A DNA stretch of 64,000 bases from positions 1 to 64,000 of the forward strand of contig NZ_BMTL01000044.1 of the NCBI RefSeq assembly GCF_014649655.1. The letters are read 5' to 3'. This DNA comes from Streptomyces humidus (GTDB lineage: Bacteria > Actinomycetota > Actinomycetes > Streptomycetales > Streptomycetaceae). Each line of letters opens with the position of its first letter. Position 1 is the stretch's first letter. Of this stretch, positions 54,818 through 62,878 are shown piece by piece. The position numbers and the translations under genes are program-made. Under the pieces are notes generated by a model. That model was not told the origin of the DNA, did not search any database, and was given only the letters and a program-made list of their open reading frames with translations.

Positions 54818-54991
54818 GGCAGCACATGCCGTGCACGGGGTCGTCTCGGCCGGCGGAGCCCGCACCAGGCGCCCTGGGGTCGCACCACCTCGTGGGCCCA
54901 GGAGATCCGTTCGGCGTCGTGGCTGCTCAAGGGGGCGCCTTTCGTCGTCCATGGGGCACAGGCCGCAGTCCGGTGGCGATCGGGCATGGAA

Positions 54992-56434
54992 TCAGCTGAG
55001 CTCCTGCCGCCGCGGGTACAGGGGCGGTGCCCACAGCAGGAGTCCGCCTGCAAGGCCGAGAGCCGCGAACAGCCACCAGACACGGTGGAAGGATGCGACG
55101 GCCGTCGCCGCCGAAGGGGTCCCGAGGACCGCCACGAAGAGGCTGATGCCGAGCACGGCGCCGAGCTGGCGGAGGCTTGCGTTGATCGCCGAGCCGAGCC
55201 CGAACCGCGCTGGAGGCAGCCCCTGGACGGCGGCTGCGGACTGGACGGGCAGGGTCAGCCCTATGCCGAGCCCTGTCAGCAGCGCGGCGGGCAGCCAATG
55301 TGTGGCCCAGTGCGGGCTGACGCCTACGAAGGCAGCACTGAGGGTGAGACCTGCTGTCCAGCAGACGGCGCCGGCGGTCAGTATCTTTCGCGCTCCGTGT
55401 GTGCGGGAGAGCCGGCCGGCGGTGCGGGCGATGGCGGTGACCACCAGCGGGCTGGGCGTGGTCGCGAGGGCGGCGCGCAGCACCGAATAGTGCCACACCG
55501 TCTGCAGAAAGATGATGTTGCTGAGCAGGGTTCCGTAGAAGGCCGTCGCGAAGACCATGGTCGCGGCGTTGACGAGCCGGAACTGCCGGACACGGAAGAG
55601 GGCGAAGTCGATCACGGGTTGGGCGGCGGAGCGGTCGCGCAGCACGAAGGCCGGCAGCAGCAACGCGGCGAGCGTGAGAGCACCGATCACCCGCGGGTCG
55701 GACCAGCCCCACCTCGGCCCCTCGATGATGCCCAGACTCAGTGCTGCGGGTATCGCGGCGACCAGCAGCACACCGATCAGGTCGGGCAGGCCCCGGGAGT
55801 GCCGGTCGCGCGATTCGCGCAGCAAGCGCAGGCCGAAGGCGGCGATCACCGCACAGATCGGCACGTTGACCAGGAAGACCCAGCGCCAGGAGGCGTACTG
55901 GGTCAGCAGCGCACCCAGCGTGGGCCCGAGGGCGGCGGCGGCCGCGCTCATCGAACCCCAGGTGCCGATCGCGACCGGCCGCTGCGCCGGCGGGAATTCC
56001 GGCAGTAGCAGGGCAAGCGACGTCGGCGTGACCAGCGCGGCGAACGCCGCCTGCAAAGCCCGCCCGGCGATGAGCGCCCCGGTGTCCGGCGCGAGGCCGC
56101 ACAAGGCGCTCGTCACGGCGAAGCCGATGATGCCGATCAGGAAGACGCGCTTGCGGCCGTAGCGGTCGGCGAGCCGCCCTGCGGGGATGAGGACGGCGGC
56201 GAACACCAGGCTGTAGACGTTGAGCACCCAGGCCAGGTGGTCAGCCGTGACGTGGAAACCGCGGCCGATCGCTTCGAAGGCGACGTTGACGATCGTCGTG
56301 TCGAGGAACACCACGAACGCGCCGAGGCTGCTGAGCGCTAGTACGCGCAGTGCATGGCGCCGCGCGGCGGGGTCCTGGGCGGGCTCCGCCGACACCGGGT
56401 CGGCGGTCACGGCCGCAGGCACTTTCTCGGGCAT
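54992..56434 (-). CDS. MFS drug exporter, DHA2 (14-TMS, EmrB/QacA) family
   Basis: 480 residues with about 14 hydrophobic helices. Family motifs: VVFLDTTIVNVAFEAIGRGF (motif D1), GRLADRYGRKRVFL (motif A) and LGPTLGALLTQYASWRWVFLVNVPI (motif C). It exports hydrophobic compounds by proton exchange. ATG 56434 (MPEKVPA) was chosen over upstream in-frame starts since those would cover the dyad shared with the divergent HxlR gene. Confidence 0.93.
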   Translation of the reverse strand: MPEKVPAAVTADPVSAEPAQDPAARRHALRVLALSSLGAFVVFLDTTIVNVAFEAIGRGFHVTADHLAWVLNVYSLVFAAVLIPAGRLADRYGRKRVFLIGIIGFAVTSALCGLAPDTGALIAGRALQAAFAALVTPTSLALLLPEFPPAQRPVAIGTWGSMSAAAAALGPTLGALLTQYASWRWVFLVNVPICAVIAAFGLRLLRESRDRHSRGLPDLIGVLLVAAIPAALSLGIIEGPRWGWSDPRVIGALTLAALLLPAFVLRDRSAAQPVIDFALFRVRQFRLVNAATMVFATAFYGTLLSNIIFLQTVWHYSVLRAALATTPSPLVVTAIARTAGRLSRTHGARKILTAGAVCWTAGLTLSAAFVGVSPHWATHWLPAALLTGLGIGLTLPVQSAAAVQGLPPARFGLGSAINASLRQLGAVLGISLFVAVLGTPSAATAVASFHRVWWLFAALGLAGGLLLWAPPLYPRRQELS

Positions 56435-56463
56435 GGTCACGGTTTCCCAGATGAGTGTGTTGT

Positions 56464-56516
56464 GATTTCCAACTGACTCGCCTGACGCTAACGCGAGTGA
56501 GTTCAGGAACACAACC
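56464..56516. promoter_or_regulatory. dyad between MFS exporter and HxlR gene
   Basis: ACTCGC (56476-56481) and GCGAGT (56493-56498) form an inverted repeat around 11 bp; imperfect outer arms (GATTTCC with GGAAC, TTGTG with CACAA) extend it. It is central in the 97-bp divergent gap, a good HxlR operator candidate. Confidence 0.6.
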
Positions 56517-56531
56517 GTCTAGTCTGGAAAG

Positions 56532-57059
56532 ATGGAGGTACAGCGCGAACCGGGCAGGGACCGGCAGTCAGGTATGTCCGGAGAAGTCACATCACCCCTG
56601 ACGTCGGCGATGGCGGACATGCCGGTGGGCGTGCGCCCGTGCTCGATGGCCGCCGCGCTGGAGATCGTCGGCGAGCGATGGTCGCTCCTCGCGCTGCGGG
56701 AGCTCGCCTACGGCGTGCACCGCTTCGGAAAGATCGCCGACTACACGGGCGCCTCGCGCGACATCCTCACCGACCGGCTCCGCAAGCTCGAGGCGGCCGC
56801 TGTGATCGAACGGCGGCAATACTGCGAGCATCCCCCGCGCTTCGAGTACCACCTGACGCAGGCGGGGCGGGAGCTCTTCCCTGCGATGATCAGCCTCCTG
56901 CAATGGGGCGACAAGTGGGCGGTGGATCACCCCGCCCTCGCCTTGCGGCACGAGTGCGGCCAGCCACTGAGCGCGGAGGTCGCATGCCGCCACTGCGCCG
57001 GGCAGATCACCCCGCACTCCCTGTCCCTTGAACCGCGCGAGGTACGGCCGGAGGGGTGA
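56532..57059 (+). CDS. HxlR-family transcriptional regulator
   Basis: 175 residues. The winged helix has CSMAAALEIVGERWSLLALRELAYGVHRF, then FGKIADYTGASRDILTDRLRKLEAAAVIERR and YHLTQAGRELFPAM. The Cys near residue 37 could sense oxidants or electrophiles as in many HxlR proteins. A C-terminal zinc-ribbon-like pair (HECGQPLSAEVACRHCAG) is also present. It is divergent from the exporter and probably represses it. ATG 56532 or 56574 could start translation. Confidence 0.9.
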   Translation: MEVQREPGRDRQSGMSGEVTSPLTSAMADMPVGVRPCSMAAALEIVGERWSLLALRELAYGVHRFGKIADYTGASRDILTDRLRKLEAAAVIERRQYCEHPPRFEYHLTQAGRELFPAMISLLQWGDKWAVDHPALALRHECGQPLSAEVACRHCAGQITPHSLSLEPREVRPEG

Positions 57060-57211
57060 GCCCTGCGGCTCCCGCAGGTCCGGCCTCGCATCGGCCCCCA
57101 CGAGGGCCGCGCCGGCGACGAGCCGGATCATCGCCCACGCGGCACCGCGACGAGGAGAGTCCGCGTTCCTCGAGCCGGACCGGACCTCGCCCTGGGTTCC
57201 CGCAGAGAGCA

Positions 57212-57375
57212 GTGACCGGCGCCGGCTGCCGGGCGGCGCGAACGGTCGCCATCTCGCCGGTACTCGTCTTTGGCCCCCACGACGCGGTTCTCGTCGACCC
57301 GGTGATGACGGCCCAGCGGGCCGCCCCGCTCGCCGAGTCGGTGGCGTCCGCCTCCGGCGTGCTCGAGCTTGCGCA
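57212..57375 (+). pseudogene. N-terminal remnant of an MBL-fold hydrolase
   Basis: From GTG 57212 the frame reads VAISPVLVFGPHDAVLVDPV, then MTAQRAAPLAESVASAS. This matches the first strands of MBL-fold hydrolases such as the intact gene at 63008 (TATLVSGATEVVLIDALYLK). Homology then stops before the HxHxDH motif. The rest of the gene is gone and the SDR promoter follows. Confidence 0.45.
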
Positions 57376-57378
57376 TGG

Positions 57379-57416
57379 AAACCGGTCGGTTTACGTTTGG
57401 GAAACCGATCGGTTTC
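57379..57416. promoter_or_regulatory. two TetR-type palindromes before the SDR gene
   Basis: AAACCGGTCGGTTT (57379-57392, centre mismatch) and GAAACCGATCGGTTTC (57401-57416, perfect 16-bp palindrome) lie 19 to 57 bp before the SDR start. AAACCGxxCGGTTT is a typical TetR-family operator. The decayed TetR gene at 58381-58890 lies downstream of the same SDR gene and might once have been the partner. Confidence 0.75.
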
Positions 57417-57434
57417 TCGTGAGTCCGGGAGTCA

Positions 57435-58253
57435 ATGATGAGCATGCATCGGCCGGTGGCGCTTGTGACGGGTGCGTCATCCGGCATCGGGAAGGCAGCC
57501 GCGCTCGCGCTGGTCGAAGCGGGTTTCGACGTGGTCGGCACAAGCCGCGACACCTCCCGCGTCACCCCCCTTGGCGGCGTGGCCTTCCTCGACCTCGACG
57601 TGGCCGATGACGCGTCGGTCACCGCCGTGGTCCAGCAGGTGTTCGACCGGTTCGGCCGGATCGATGTCCTGGTCAACAACGCCGGTATGGGCATGACGGG
57701 TGCCGCCGAGGAGAACTCCGTCTCGCAGGCCCAGGCCCTCTTCGAGGTCAACGTCTTCGGCGTGATGCGCATGGTGAAGGCGGTCCTGCCGCACATGCGC
57801 GCCCGGGGACGCGGACGCATCATCAACCTTTCCTCCGTGGTCGGCTTCCTCCCCTCGCCCTACATGGCCGTCTACTCCGCCTCCAAGCATGCGATCGAGG
57901 GTTACTCCGAGTCCCTGGACCACGAAGTCCGCGAGCACGGGGTCCGGGCACTGCTCGTCCAACCCGCCTACACCAGCACCGGATTCGAGGCCAACAGTCC
58001 GCGGCCCGACACGCCCCTGGAGGTGTACGCGGCCCAGCGGCGCACCTTCGACCACATGTTGGAGGCCGCGATCAAGAACGGCGACGACCCCGCCGTCGTC
58101 GCCAGGGTCATCGTCGCGGCAGCGACCGACCCGAAGCCGAGGCTGCGCTATACCGCGGGTCCCACGGCCGGACGCGCCAGCGCCCTGCGCCGCATCGCTC
58201 CGGCCGGGGTCTTCGACAAGCAGATCCGCAAGCTCAACCAGCTGGCCGGCTGA
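57435..58253 (+). CDS. short-chain dehydrogenase/reductase (classical SDR)
   Basis: 272 residues. TGASSGIGKAAALAL (cofactor loop), NNAGMG, Ser in NLSSVVGFLP and YSASKHAIEGYSESL (YxxxK). The Arg after the second strand (GTSRDTSR) points to NADP(H). Substrate unknown. TetR-type palindromes precede the start, so expression is probably inducible. ATG 57435 or 57438 both fit. Confidence 0.93.
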   Translation: MMSMHRPVALVTGASSGIGKAAALALVEAGFDVVGTSRDTSRVTPLGGVAFLDLDVADDASVTAVVQQVFDRFGRIDVLVNNAGMGMTGAAEENSVSQAQALFEVNVFGVMRMVKAVLPHMRARGRGRIINLSSVVGFLPSPYMAVYSASKHAIEGYSESLDHEVREHGVRALLVQPAYTSTGFEANSPRPDTPLEVYAAQRRTFDHMLEAAIKNGDDPAVVARVIVAAATDPKPRLRYTAGPTAGRASALRRIAPAGVFDKQIRKLNQLAG

Positions 58254-58380
58254 CACCTGCCCGCCCCCGACCGACCCGCACAGCAGCGGCGCAGAGAGGA
58301 AGCCGGTCTTCCGGTGAGGCTGACGCTCTACGGAGGAGCACCCTTCACACTGACGGTTGGAGCGCTGGACTTGAAAGAAG

Positions 58381-58890
58381 TCACCCACCCGGCGGCGCAG
58401 GCCGATACGGTGCGTCGGGTGGAAGAGCGCAATCAGGGGCTTCGACCAACCGGCTCTTCCGGGTCACGCATCCCGCGGTGATCCGAAGCCGGACGCGCCG
58501 GCGTTCGCTCCCGTCAGGCGACAGCGAACGACGGCTGTACGACAGCGACTCCTGGATCTCCTGGTGAGGCGTCAGATCTTCGCGCAGGGAGCCGGTGCCC
58601 TGCGGCGGCCAGTCGATCTCGCCGACGGCGTCGACGAGGTCGACGAGGTCGACGAGGTCGACGAGCAGGCCGCCGACACCGCGCCAACGCCGGTAGACCG
58701 TGCCGCGGTGCACAGCTGCGCACCTGCCCGGCCCCGTGCCTCCGCTGTGAGACCGGCTCTGCTCAGGCGGGTGCCGCGGCGCCCTCGCCCCGGGGCGCGC
58801 GGGCCGGGCCCGTCGCTGCTGAGGACGAGATCAGGCCCACTGCCGGGCTCGGCGAGACGCGGGAGCCCACCCTGGCGTACGAAGCCGCTG
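58381..58890 (-). pseudogene. decayed TetR regulator with expanded 9-bp repeats
   Basis: HRGTVYRRWRGVGGLLVDLVD, then GSLREDL, is the recognition helix and following region of a TetR protein. Within it GACGAGGTC units are repeated three to four times (about 58630-58665), giving Val-Asp-Leu repeats. Upstream, the N-terminal part (RRGTRLSRAGLTAEARGRAG) is in another frame. A frameshift plus repeat expansion has probably killed the gene. Confidence 0.55.
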
Positions 58891-58896
58891 TCCGAG

Positions 58897-59973
58897 CTAT
58901 GAATCGGTCGAAGGGAAGTGGCCTTTCGGCTTCTGTCCTGCGCGTCGCAGTCCGGAAGGGGACGTGTCGAACCAGCGACGTACCGCACGAGTGAGGCTGG
59001 ACTGTTCGTGCATTCCCAGTGCGGCCGCGATGTGCGAGAACGACAGGTCGGTAGTCGTGATCAGGTCAAGGGCCTGAGTCCTGCGAACGCGGTCGACGAC
59101 GCCGCTGAAGGTCGTGCCCTCCTTGGACAGGGACCGCTGCAGCGAACGCGGGTGGAGCCTCAGCAGGCGTGCGACTTTCGAGAGGTCCGGATAGTCGGAT
59201 CCGTGCTGCTCGCTGAGACTCGCTGCCACCAGCTCCGAGATCGGCGCGCCGCTGTTGCCGAAGTGTGTCTGGAGATAGCCGATCGCGATGTCGCGAAGCA
59301 GGTTGTTGCCGCCGCTGACCGGCACTGAGCACAGTTGGTTCGGGACACGCAGAACCGCACTCGGACACTCGAACCTGACCTCGGCTCCGAAGTACTCCTG
59401 GTAGGCGCTTTCAGTGGCCAGGCGAGCGTGCGGAAGCTGGACCGAACGAAGTCCGTAGGGCGCGCCGCCGTTGACCAGCTTCAGGACGCGGTGAACGATC
59501 CCAATGCCGTAGTCGATCGACTGCGGCGAAGTGTTCGTCGTCGTGCTCGCGTAGCGAAGTCCGATCATCCCGGGAGTTCCCAGCGGATCTTCGATCTCCT
59601 CGAGTGAGATGGCCGGGCTGAAGACGAACAGGTACCGGCTCGCGCACCCGACGGCCTCGCCGATCGTGCGTGAGTTCTCCATGGCGATCGCCAGCGGTCC
59701 CAGCATGTGCAGATCCTGCTGCGCCGCCATTCTCAGCCCGAGGTCGGGCAGCGCGAACCGGCCGGCCGCTTCCTCGAGAACACGCTCGGCCAGTCGGACG
59801 CTGACGAATGAGTTGCCCTCGGCGATCTTCGCCTCGTCGAAGCCGTACGCCGCGAGGAGTTCGTGACCGGGGCCGCCGACCTCGCTGACGATCGCGGACA
59901 GCCCCCGCAAGGCCGAGGCCCGGACGGGCAGGTCGGTGTCACGCAAGGACAAATCCTTGTCGCTTGAGGACAA
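58897..59973 (-). CDS. AraC-family regulator with arabinose-binding-type sensor (OruR/GadX-like)
   Basis: 358 residues. N-terminal Arabinose_bd domain: LSAIVSEVGGPGHELLAAYGF, ISLEEIEDP and the YGIGIVHRVLK segment. The AraC helix-turn-helix is SKVARLLRLHPRSLQRSLSKEGTTF, then DLSFSHIAAALGMHEQSSLTRAVRRWFDTSPSGLR. The start is uncertain: TTG 59973 is the upstream limit, and inverted repeats overlap the first codons. It is divergent from the 60033 AraC gene. Confidence 0.88.
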   Translation of the reverse strand: MSSSDKDLSLRDTDLPVRASALRGLSAIVSEVGGPGHELLAAYGFDEAKIAEGNSFVSVRLAERVLEEAAGRFALPDLGLRMAAQQDLHMLGPLAIAMENSRTIGEAVGCASRYLFVFSPAISLEEIEDPLGTPGMIGLRYASTTTNTSPQSIDYGIGIVHRVLKLVNGGAPYGLRSVQLPHARLATESAYQEYFGAEVRFECPSAVLRVPNQLCSVPVSGGNNLLRDIAIGYLQTHFGNSGAPISELVAASLSEQHGSDYPDLSKVARLLRLHPRSLQRSLSKEGTTFSGVVDRVRRTQALDLITTTDLSFSHIAAALGMHEQSSLTRAVRRWFDTSPSGLRRAGQKPKGHFPSTDS

Positions 59974-59974
59974 G
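59944..59974. promoter_or_regulatory. overlapping inverted repeats between two AraC genes
   Basis: CAAGGA-CAAA-TCCTTG (59944-59959) and CTTGTC-N7-GACAAG (59956-59974) are perfect overlapping dyads. They lie at the apparent 5' end of the minus-strand AraC gene, so either they act as an operator over its start or its true start lies further in. Confidence 0.55.
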
Positions 59975-60032
59975 TCGCGAGTCGCGCAACGGAGAAAACT
60001 TCATATCCACACCCCCGTCGAGGACCCCGTCG

Positions 60033-61004
60033 ATGAAGCCGGAGGAGACCGTGGCACTCACCCGATCAATCCTAAGCCCCGCCGACCTGCCGACAGCCGG
60101 AGAGTTCGACTTCCGCTGGAGGCTCGCCGTCCGTGACCGCCTTGCGGGCATGGACCTGCACCCCACAGGAGCGGTCGACGGCTTCGGACGGATCGAGGAG
60201 CTGGACCTCGGAGACCTCCTCGTCACCGACTGGGTCTGCCCGCAGGTCGAAGGGGTCCGAGGCAGCAACCTCGCGCGTCACGACGATGACGCGCTGGTGC
60301 TCTTCGCCGCTCGCGCCGGTGAGCAGATCATCGAGACTCCTGACCAGTCCGTCATCCTCCGGCCAGGGACGATTCTCATCATGAGCACCCGCACGACCGG
60401 ACGGTTCGTGGTCCCGCAGCACCTGGCCAAGCGAACGGTCAGGGTGCCCATGACCGCCCTGTCCCCGTTCGACACAGGGGGTGGTGTGCCCGGTTGCCTG
60501 CTCCTGGAGACCGCTCAGAGCCCGTTGGCCCACCTCCTTCAGGAATTCCTCATGAGCATGGACCGTCACGTCGGGGCGATGTCCGCCGCGGAAGTCGAGG
60601 TCACGCGCAACGCCCTCCTCGTCCTCATCGCCGGTGTGATCCGTGCGAGCAGGTCCGACACCGGCGGCAGTGGGTTCCTGCAGCTGCTCCGACGGCAGCT
60701 GGAGGCATGGATCGTCGACCGTCTTTCCGATGGCCCGATCAGAGTCGCCGACCTCGCTGCCACGCACAGCATTGCACCCAGGACGGTCCACCGGGCTTTC
60801 GCGTCGACCGGAGACACGGTCGGATCGGTCGTCCGCGCACACCGCCTGGCAGCGGCCAGGGGCGACCTGGTGAACACGAACCTCTCCATTGCCGCGATCG
60901 CGTACCGGTGGGGCTTCTGCGATGCCAGCCACTTGGGGCGGGAGTTCCGTCGCGAGTTCTCGTTGTCGCCCGGCGACTATCGCGAAGCTCACGGATTCGC
61001 CTGA
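60033..61004 (+). CDS. AraC-family regulator with cupin-like (AraC_binding_2) sensor
   Basis: 323 residues. The sensor half has RLAGMDLHPTGAVDGFGRI and ILRPGTILIMSTRTTGRFVV. The helix-turn-helix is IRVADLAATHSIAPRTVHRAF, then LSIAAIAYRWGFCDASHLGREFRREFSLSPGDYR. It lies just upstream of the hydrolase-tautomerase genes and is the best candidate to bind the conserved promoter elements there. ATG 60033 has GAGGA before it; GTG 60051 with GGAGGAG is also good. Confidence 0.92.
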   Translation: MKPEETVALTRSILSPADLPTAGEFDFRWRLAVRDRLAGMDLHPTGAVDGFGRIEELDLGDLLVTDWVCPQVEGVRGSNLARHDDDALVLFAARAGEQIIETPDQSVILRPGTILIMSTRTTGRFVVPQHLAKRTVRVPMTALSPFDTGGGVPGCLLLETAQSPLAHLLQEFLMSMDRHVGAMSAAEVEVTRNALLVLIAGVIRASRSDTGGSGFLQLLRRQLEAWIVDRLSDGPIRVADLAATHSIAPRTVHRAFASTGDTVGSVVRAHRLAAARGDLVNTNLSIAAIAYRWGFCDASHLGREFRREFSLSPGDYREAHGFA

Positions 61005-61021
61005 CCTGCTGCGCACAGACC

Positions 61022-61083
61022 GTGGCACAGCCGTACCAGTGCGCGGCGCAATCGTTCTATGAAGCGCCCGCACGCGTTCGTAG
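61022..61083 (+). promoter_or_regulatory. conserved ~62-bp promoter element, copy A (hydrolase-tautomerase operon)
   Basis: GTGGCAC, CGTACCAG, TCGTTCTATGA (61052-61062) and GCGTTCGTAG (61074-61083) recur in the same order at 62879-62942. Spacing from GTGGCAC to CGTTC is 31 bp in both. The two CGTTC motifs lie 22 bp apart in the same orientation, as expected for AraC-type direct half-sites. Confidence 0.8.
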
Positions 61084-61118
61084 ATTGCCTGTGTCCAAGG
61101 CTGCAACTCGCGGGACAG

Positions 61119-61201
61119 ACCAACCGAAGTGAACCACACCTCGAGAGGCGGACCACGCCAAGTGGGCCACGACGCGAGAGACGGAACACGCCAAGCGAAT
61201 C
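61119..61201 (+). repeat. 33-bp imperfect tandem repeats before the hydrolase gene
   Basis: Units begin at 61119, 61152 and 61185 (ACCAACCGAAGTG, ACCACGCCAAGTG, AACACGCCAAGCG) and each full one ends GCGAGAGACGG or similar. Two complete copies and half a third fill the leader up to the start codon. They may be slippage products or leader RNA elements. Confidence 0.65.
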
Positions 61202-61211
61202 GGAAGATCAT

Positions 61212-62117
61212 ATGAATCGCGAAGACATTGAGTTCCAGGGCGAGGGTGACGCCACCCTCCGGGGCTGGTTCTATCCGGCCAAGAACACCAGCGCCTGCGC
61301 ACCAGTCGTCGTCCTGGCGCACGGACTGTCATGCGTCAAGGAGATGCACCTCGACGACTATGCCGCGGTCTTCGCCGAAGCCGGCCTCAACGCGCTCGTC
61401 TACGACCACCAGAACTTCGGTGACAGCGATGGAGCTCCCCGCCAGGAGGTCGACCCGGTCCTGCAGTACAGGGACTTCCGGAACGCGATCACCTACGCCA
61501 TCACCCGCCCTGATGTCGACGCGTCGAAGGTCGGAGTCTGGGGCTCCAGTTTCTCGGGTGGACACGCCCTCATGGTCGCGGCGATCGACAAGAGGGTGAA
61601 GGCCGTCGTCTCCCAGGTGCCCTTCGTCTCGGGGTCAGGCATCCTGCGCCGGTTGATCCGGCCTGACTTCATCGCACACACCCGCGCGGCTCTGGGCGGC
61701 GACCGACTCCACCGGTTCGCGGGCGGAGAGCCCACGATGCTCCCGGTCGTCACACCCGACCCGACGGCGCAGGCTGTGATGCCCGCGACCGAGGCCTACG
61801 AGTGGTTCAGCAAGACGTCGGCGGACCGGGCGCCCAACTGGAAGAACGAGATGACCGTCCGGAGCCTGGAGCTGGCGGGCGAGTACGAGCCGGGCAGCTA
61901 CATCAGCCGGATCGCCCCGACCCCACTCCTGATGATCGTGGCGGGCGAGGACGCGGTGGCGCCGTTCGAGCTTGCCCTCGACGCGTACGAGGAGGCCCGG
62001 GAGCCGAAGCAGATCATCGTCACCCGGGGCGGCCACTTCGACGCCTACAGCGGCCCCGGGTTCGACGAGTGCTCCGCAGCCGCACGAGACCACTTCGTCA
62101 AGTACCTCCGGGCCTGA
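61212..62117 (+). CDS. alpha/beta hydrolase
   Basis: 301 residues. The oxyanion region is VVLAHGLSCVKEMH; the nucleophile elbow is GVWGSSFSGGHAL with Ser113; the acid and His are in IVAGEDAVAPF and TRGGHFDAY. The family (DLH/S15-like) cleaves esters or C-C bonds. ATG 61212 was chosen because the fold begins right after it; the in-frame extension to 61059 covers the conserved promoter and repeats. It heads an operon with the tautomerase 52 nt downstream. Confidence 0.88.
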   Translation: MNREDIEFQGEGDATLRGWFYPAKNTSACAPVVVLAHGLSCVKEMHLDDYAAVFAEAGLNALVYDHQNFGDSDGAPRQEVDPVLQYRDFRNAITYAITRPDVDASKVGVWGSSFSGGHALMVAAIDKRVKAVVSQVPFVSGSGILRRLIRPDFIAHTRAALGGDRLHRFAGGEPTMLPVVTPDPTAQAVMPATEAYEWFSKTSADRAPNWKNEMTVRSLELAGEYEPGSYISRIAPTPLLMIVAGEDAVAPFELALDAYEEAREPKQIIVTRGGHFDAYSGPGFDECSAAARDHFVKYLRA

Positions 62118-62169
62118 GACACCCGCACCAGAGCCACATCCACACGCCACCCATCCACGAGGAGCCGCA

Positions 62170-62607
62170 GTGCCGTACTGGGAGATCTTCACCCCCGAGA
62201 ACGCCTACACCCCGGAGGACAAGGAACAGCTGGCAGAGGCGATCACCTCGATCTACGTGGACTATGCCAACCTGCCCAAGTTCTACGTCGTGGTCCTGTT
62301 CAAGGACATGCCGGCGAACACCATGTACGTCGGCGGCAAGCCGGCCGACAACTTCGTGCGGATCCGGGTGGACCACATCGCCCGGCAGATGGACGACCCC
62401 CAGATGCGGTTCCTGTGCATGGAGGTGATCGAGGAGAAGCTGGCGCCGTTCGTGAAGGAACGCGGCTACGACTGGGAGGTCCACATCGACGAGACCGCCA
62501 TGGACCTGTGGCGTACCCAGGGCCTCGTTCCGCCTCCCCCCGAGTCCGACATGGAGAAGCTCTGGGCCAAGGAGAACCGGGCCGTCCCGTACGAGGGGGC
62601 GAGCTGA
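62170..62607 (+). CDS. tautomerase, cis-CaaD-like
   Basis: 145 residues from GTG; removal of fMet exposes Pro1 (PYWEIFTPENAYT), the catalytic base of the tautomerase superfamily. FVVVLFKDMPANTMYVGGKPA-type segments and VRIRVDHIARQMDD (two Arg positions) match the cis-3-chloroacrylate dehalogenase group. By mature numbering, the catalytic His28 of cis-CaaD aligns with Tyr28 here, so true dehalogenation is doubtful; tautomerisation or hydration of an unsaturated acid is likelier. It follows the hydrolase gene in one operon. Confidence 0.82.
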   Translation: MPYWEIFTPENAYTPEDKEQLAEAITSIYVDYANLPKFYVVVLFKDMPANTMYVGGKPADNFVRIRVDHIARQMDDPQMRFLCMEVIEEKLAPFVKERGYDWEVHIDETAMDLWRTQGLVPPPPESDMEKLWAKENRAVPYEGAS

Positions 62608-62640
62608 CCCCCTGACCGAAGGCCCGGCGCACCGGCGGGC

Positions 62641-62722
62641 GCTGACAGCCACCGCGCCCCGGGCCCTCTACCGTCTCCGGCGCTGACAGCCACCGCGCCC
62701 CGGGCCCTCTACCGTCTCCGGC
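62641..62722 (+). repeat. perfect 41-bp tandem duplication
   Basis: Bases 62641-62681 and 62682-62722 are identical (starting GCTGACAGCCACCGCG, ending CCGTCTCCGGC). Each contains a CCCCGGGCCC core. It lies after the tautomerase stop and before a terminator-like hairpin. Its function is unknown. Confidence 0.92.
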
Positions 62723-62817
62723 GCCTGAGGAGTGCGCCGTGACCACGTCGTGGGGCACCGCTCCGACCGTCGCGATCATCCTTGCGCCCTGCGTCGCCGC
62801 TGCCCCCCTGCCAGGTT

Positions 62818-62845
62818 GTTGGTCCTGCGGGTCCGCAGGACCAAC
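62818..62845 (+). terminator. hairpin downstream of the hydrolase-tautomerase operon
   Basis: TTGGTCCTGCGG (62819-62830) and CCGCAGGACCAA (62833-62844) pair perfectly, with one further G-C pair outside. It lies before the promoter of the MBL gene and so separates two transcription units. Confidence 0.65.
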
Positions 62846-62878
62846 CGCTCCGACGGTCACGAGGGTGCTCGGGGGACT

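Noticed and set aside
54818..54991. Possible coding fragment between TetR and MFS genes
   Set aside because: Short open stretches on both strands show no recognised motif.
58298..58312. Terminator GGAAG-CCGGT-CTTCC after the SDR gene
   Set aside because: Only a 5-bp stem; too weak to list.
61022..61040. TGGCAC-type sigma-54 promoter
   Set aside because: The -12 TTGC is absent and Streptomyces lacks sigma-54; the repeat at 62879 explains the motif better.
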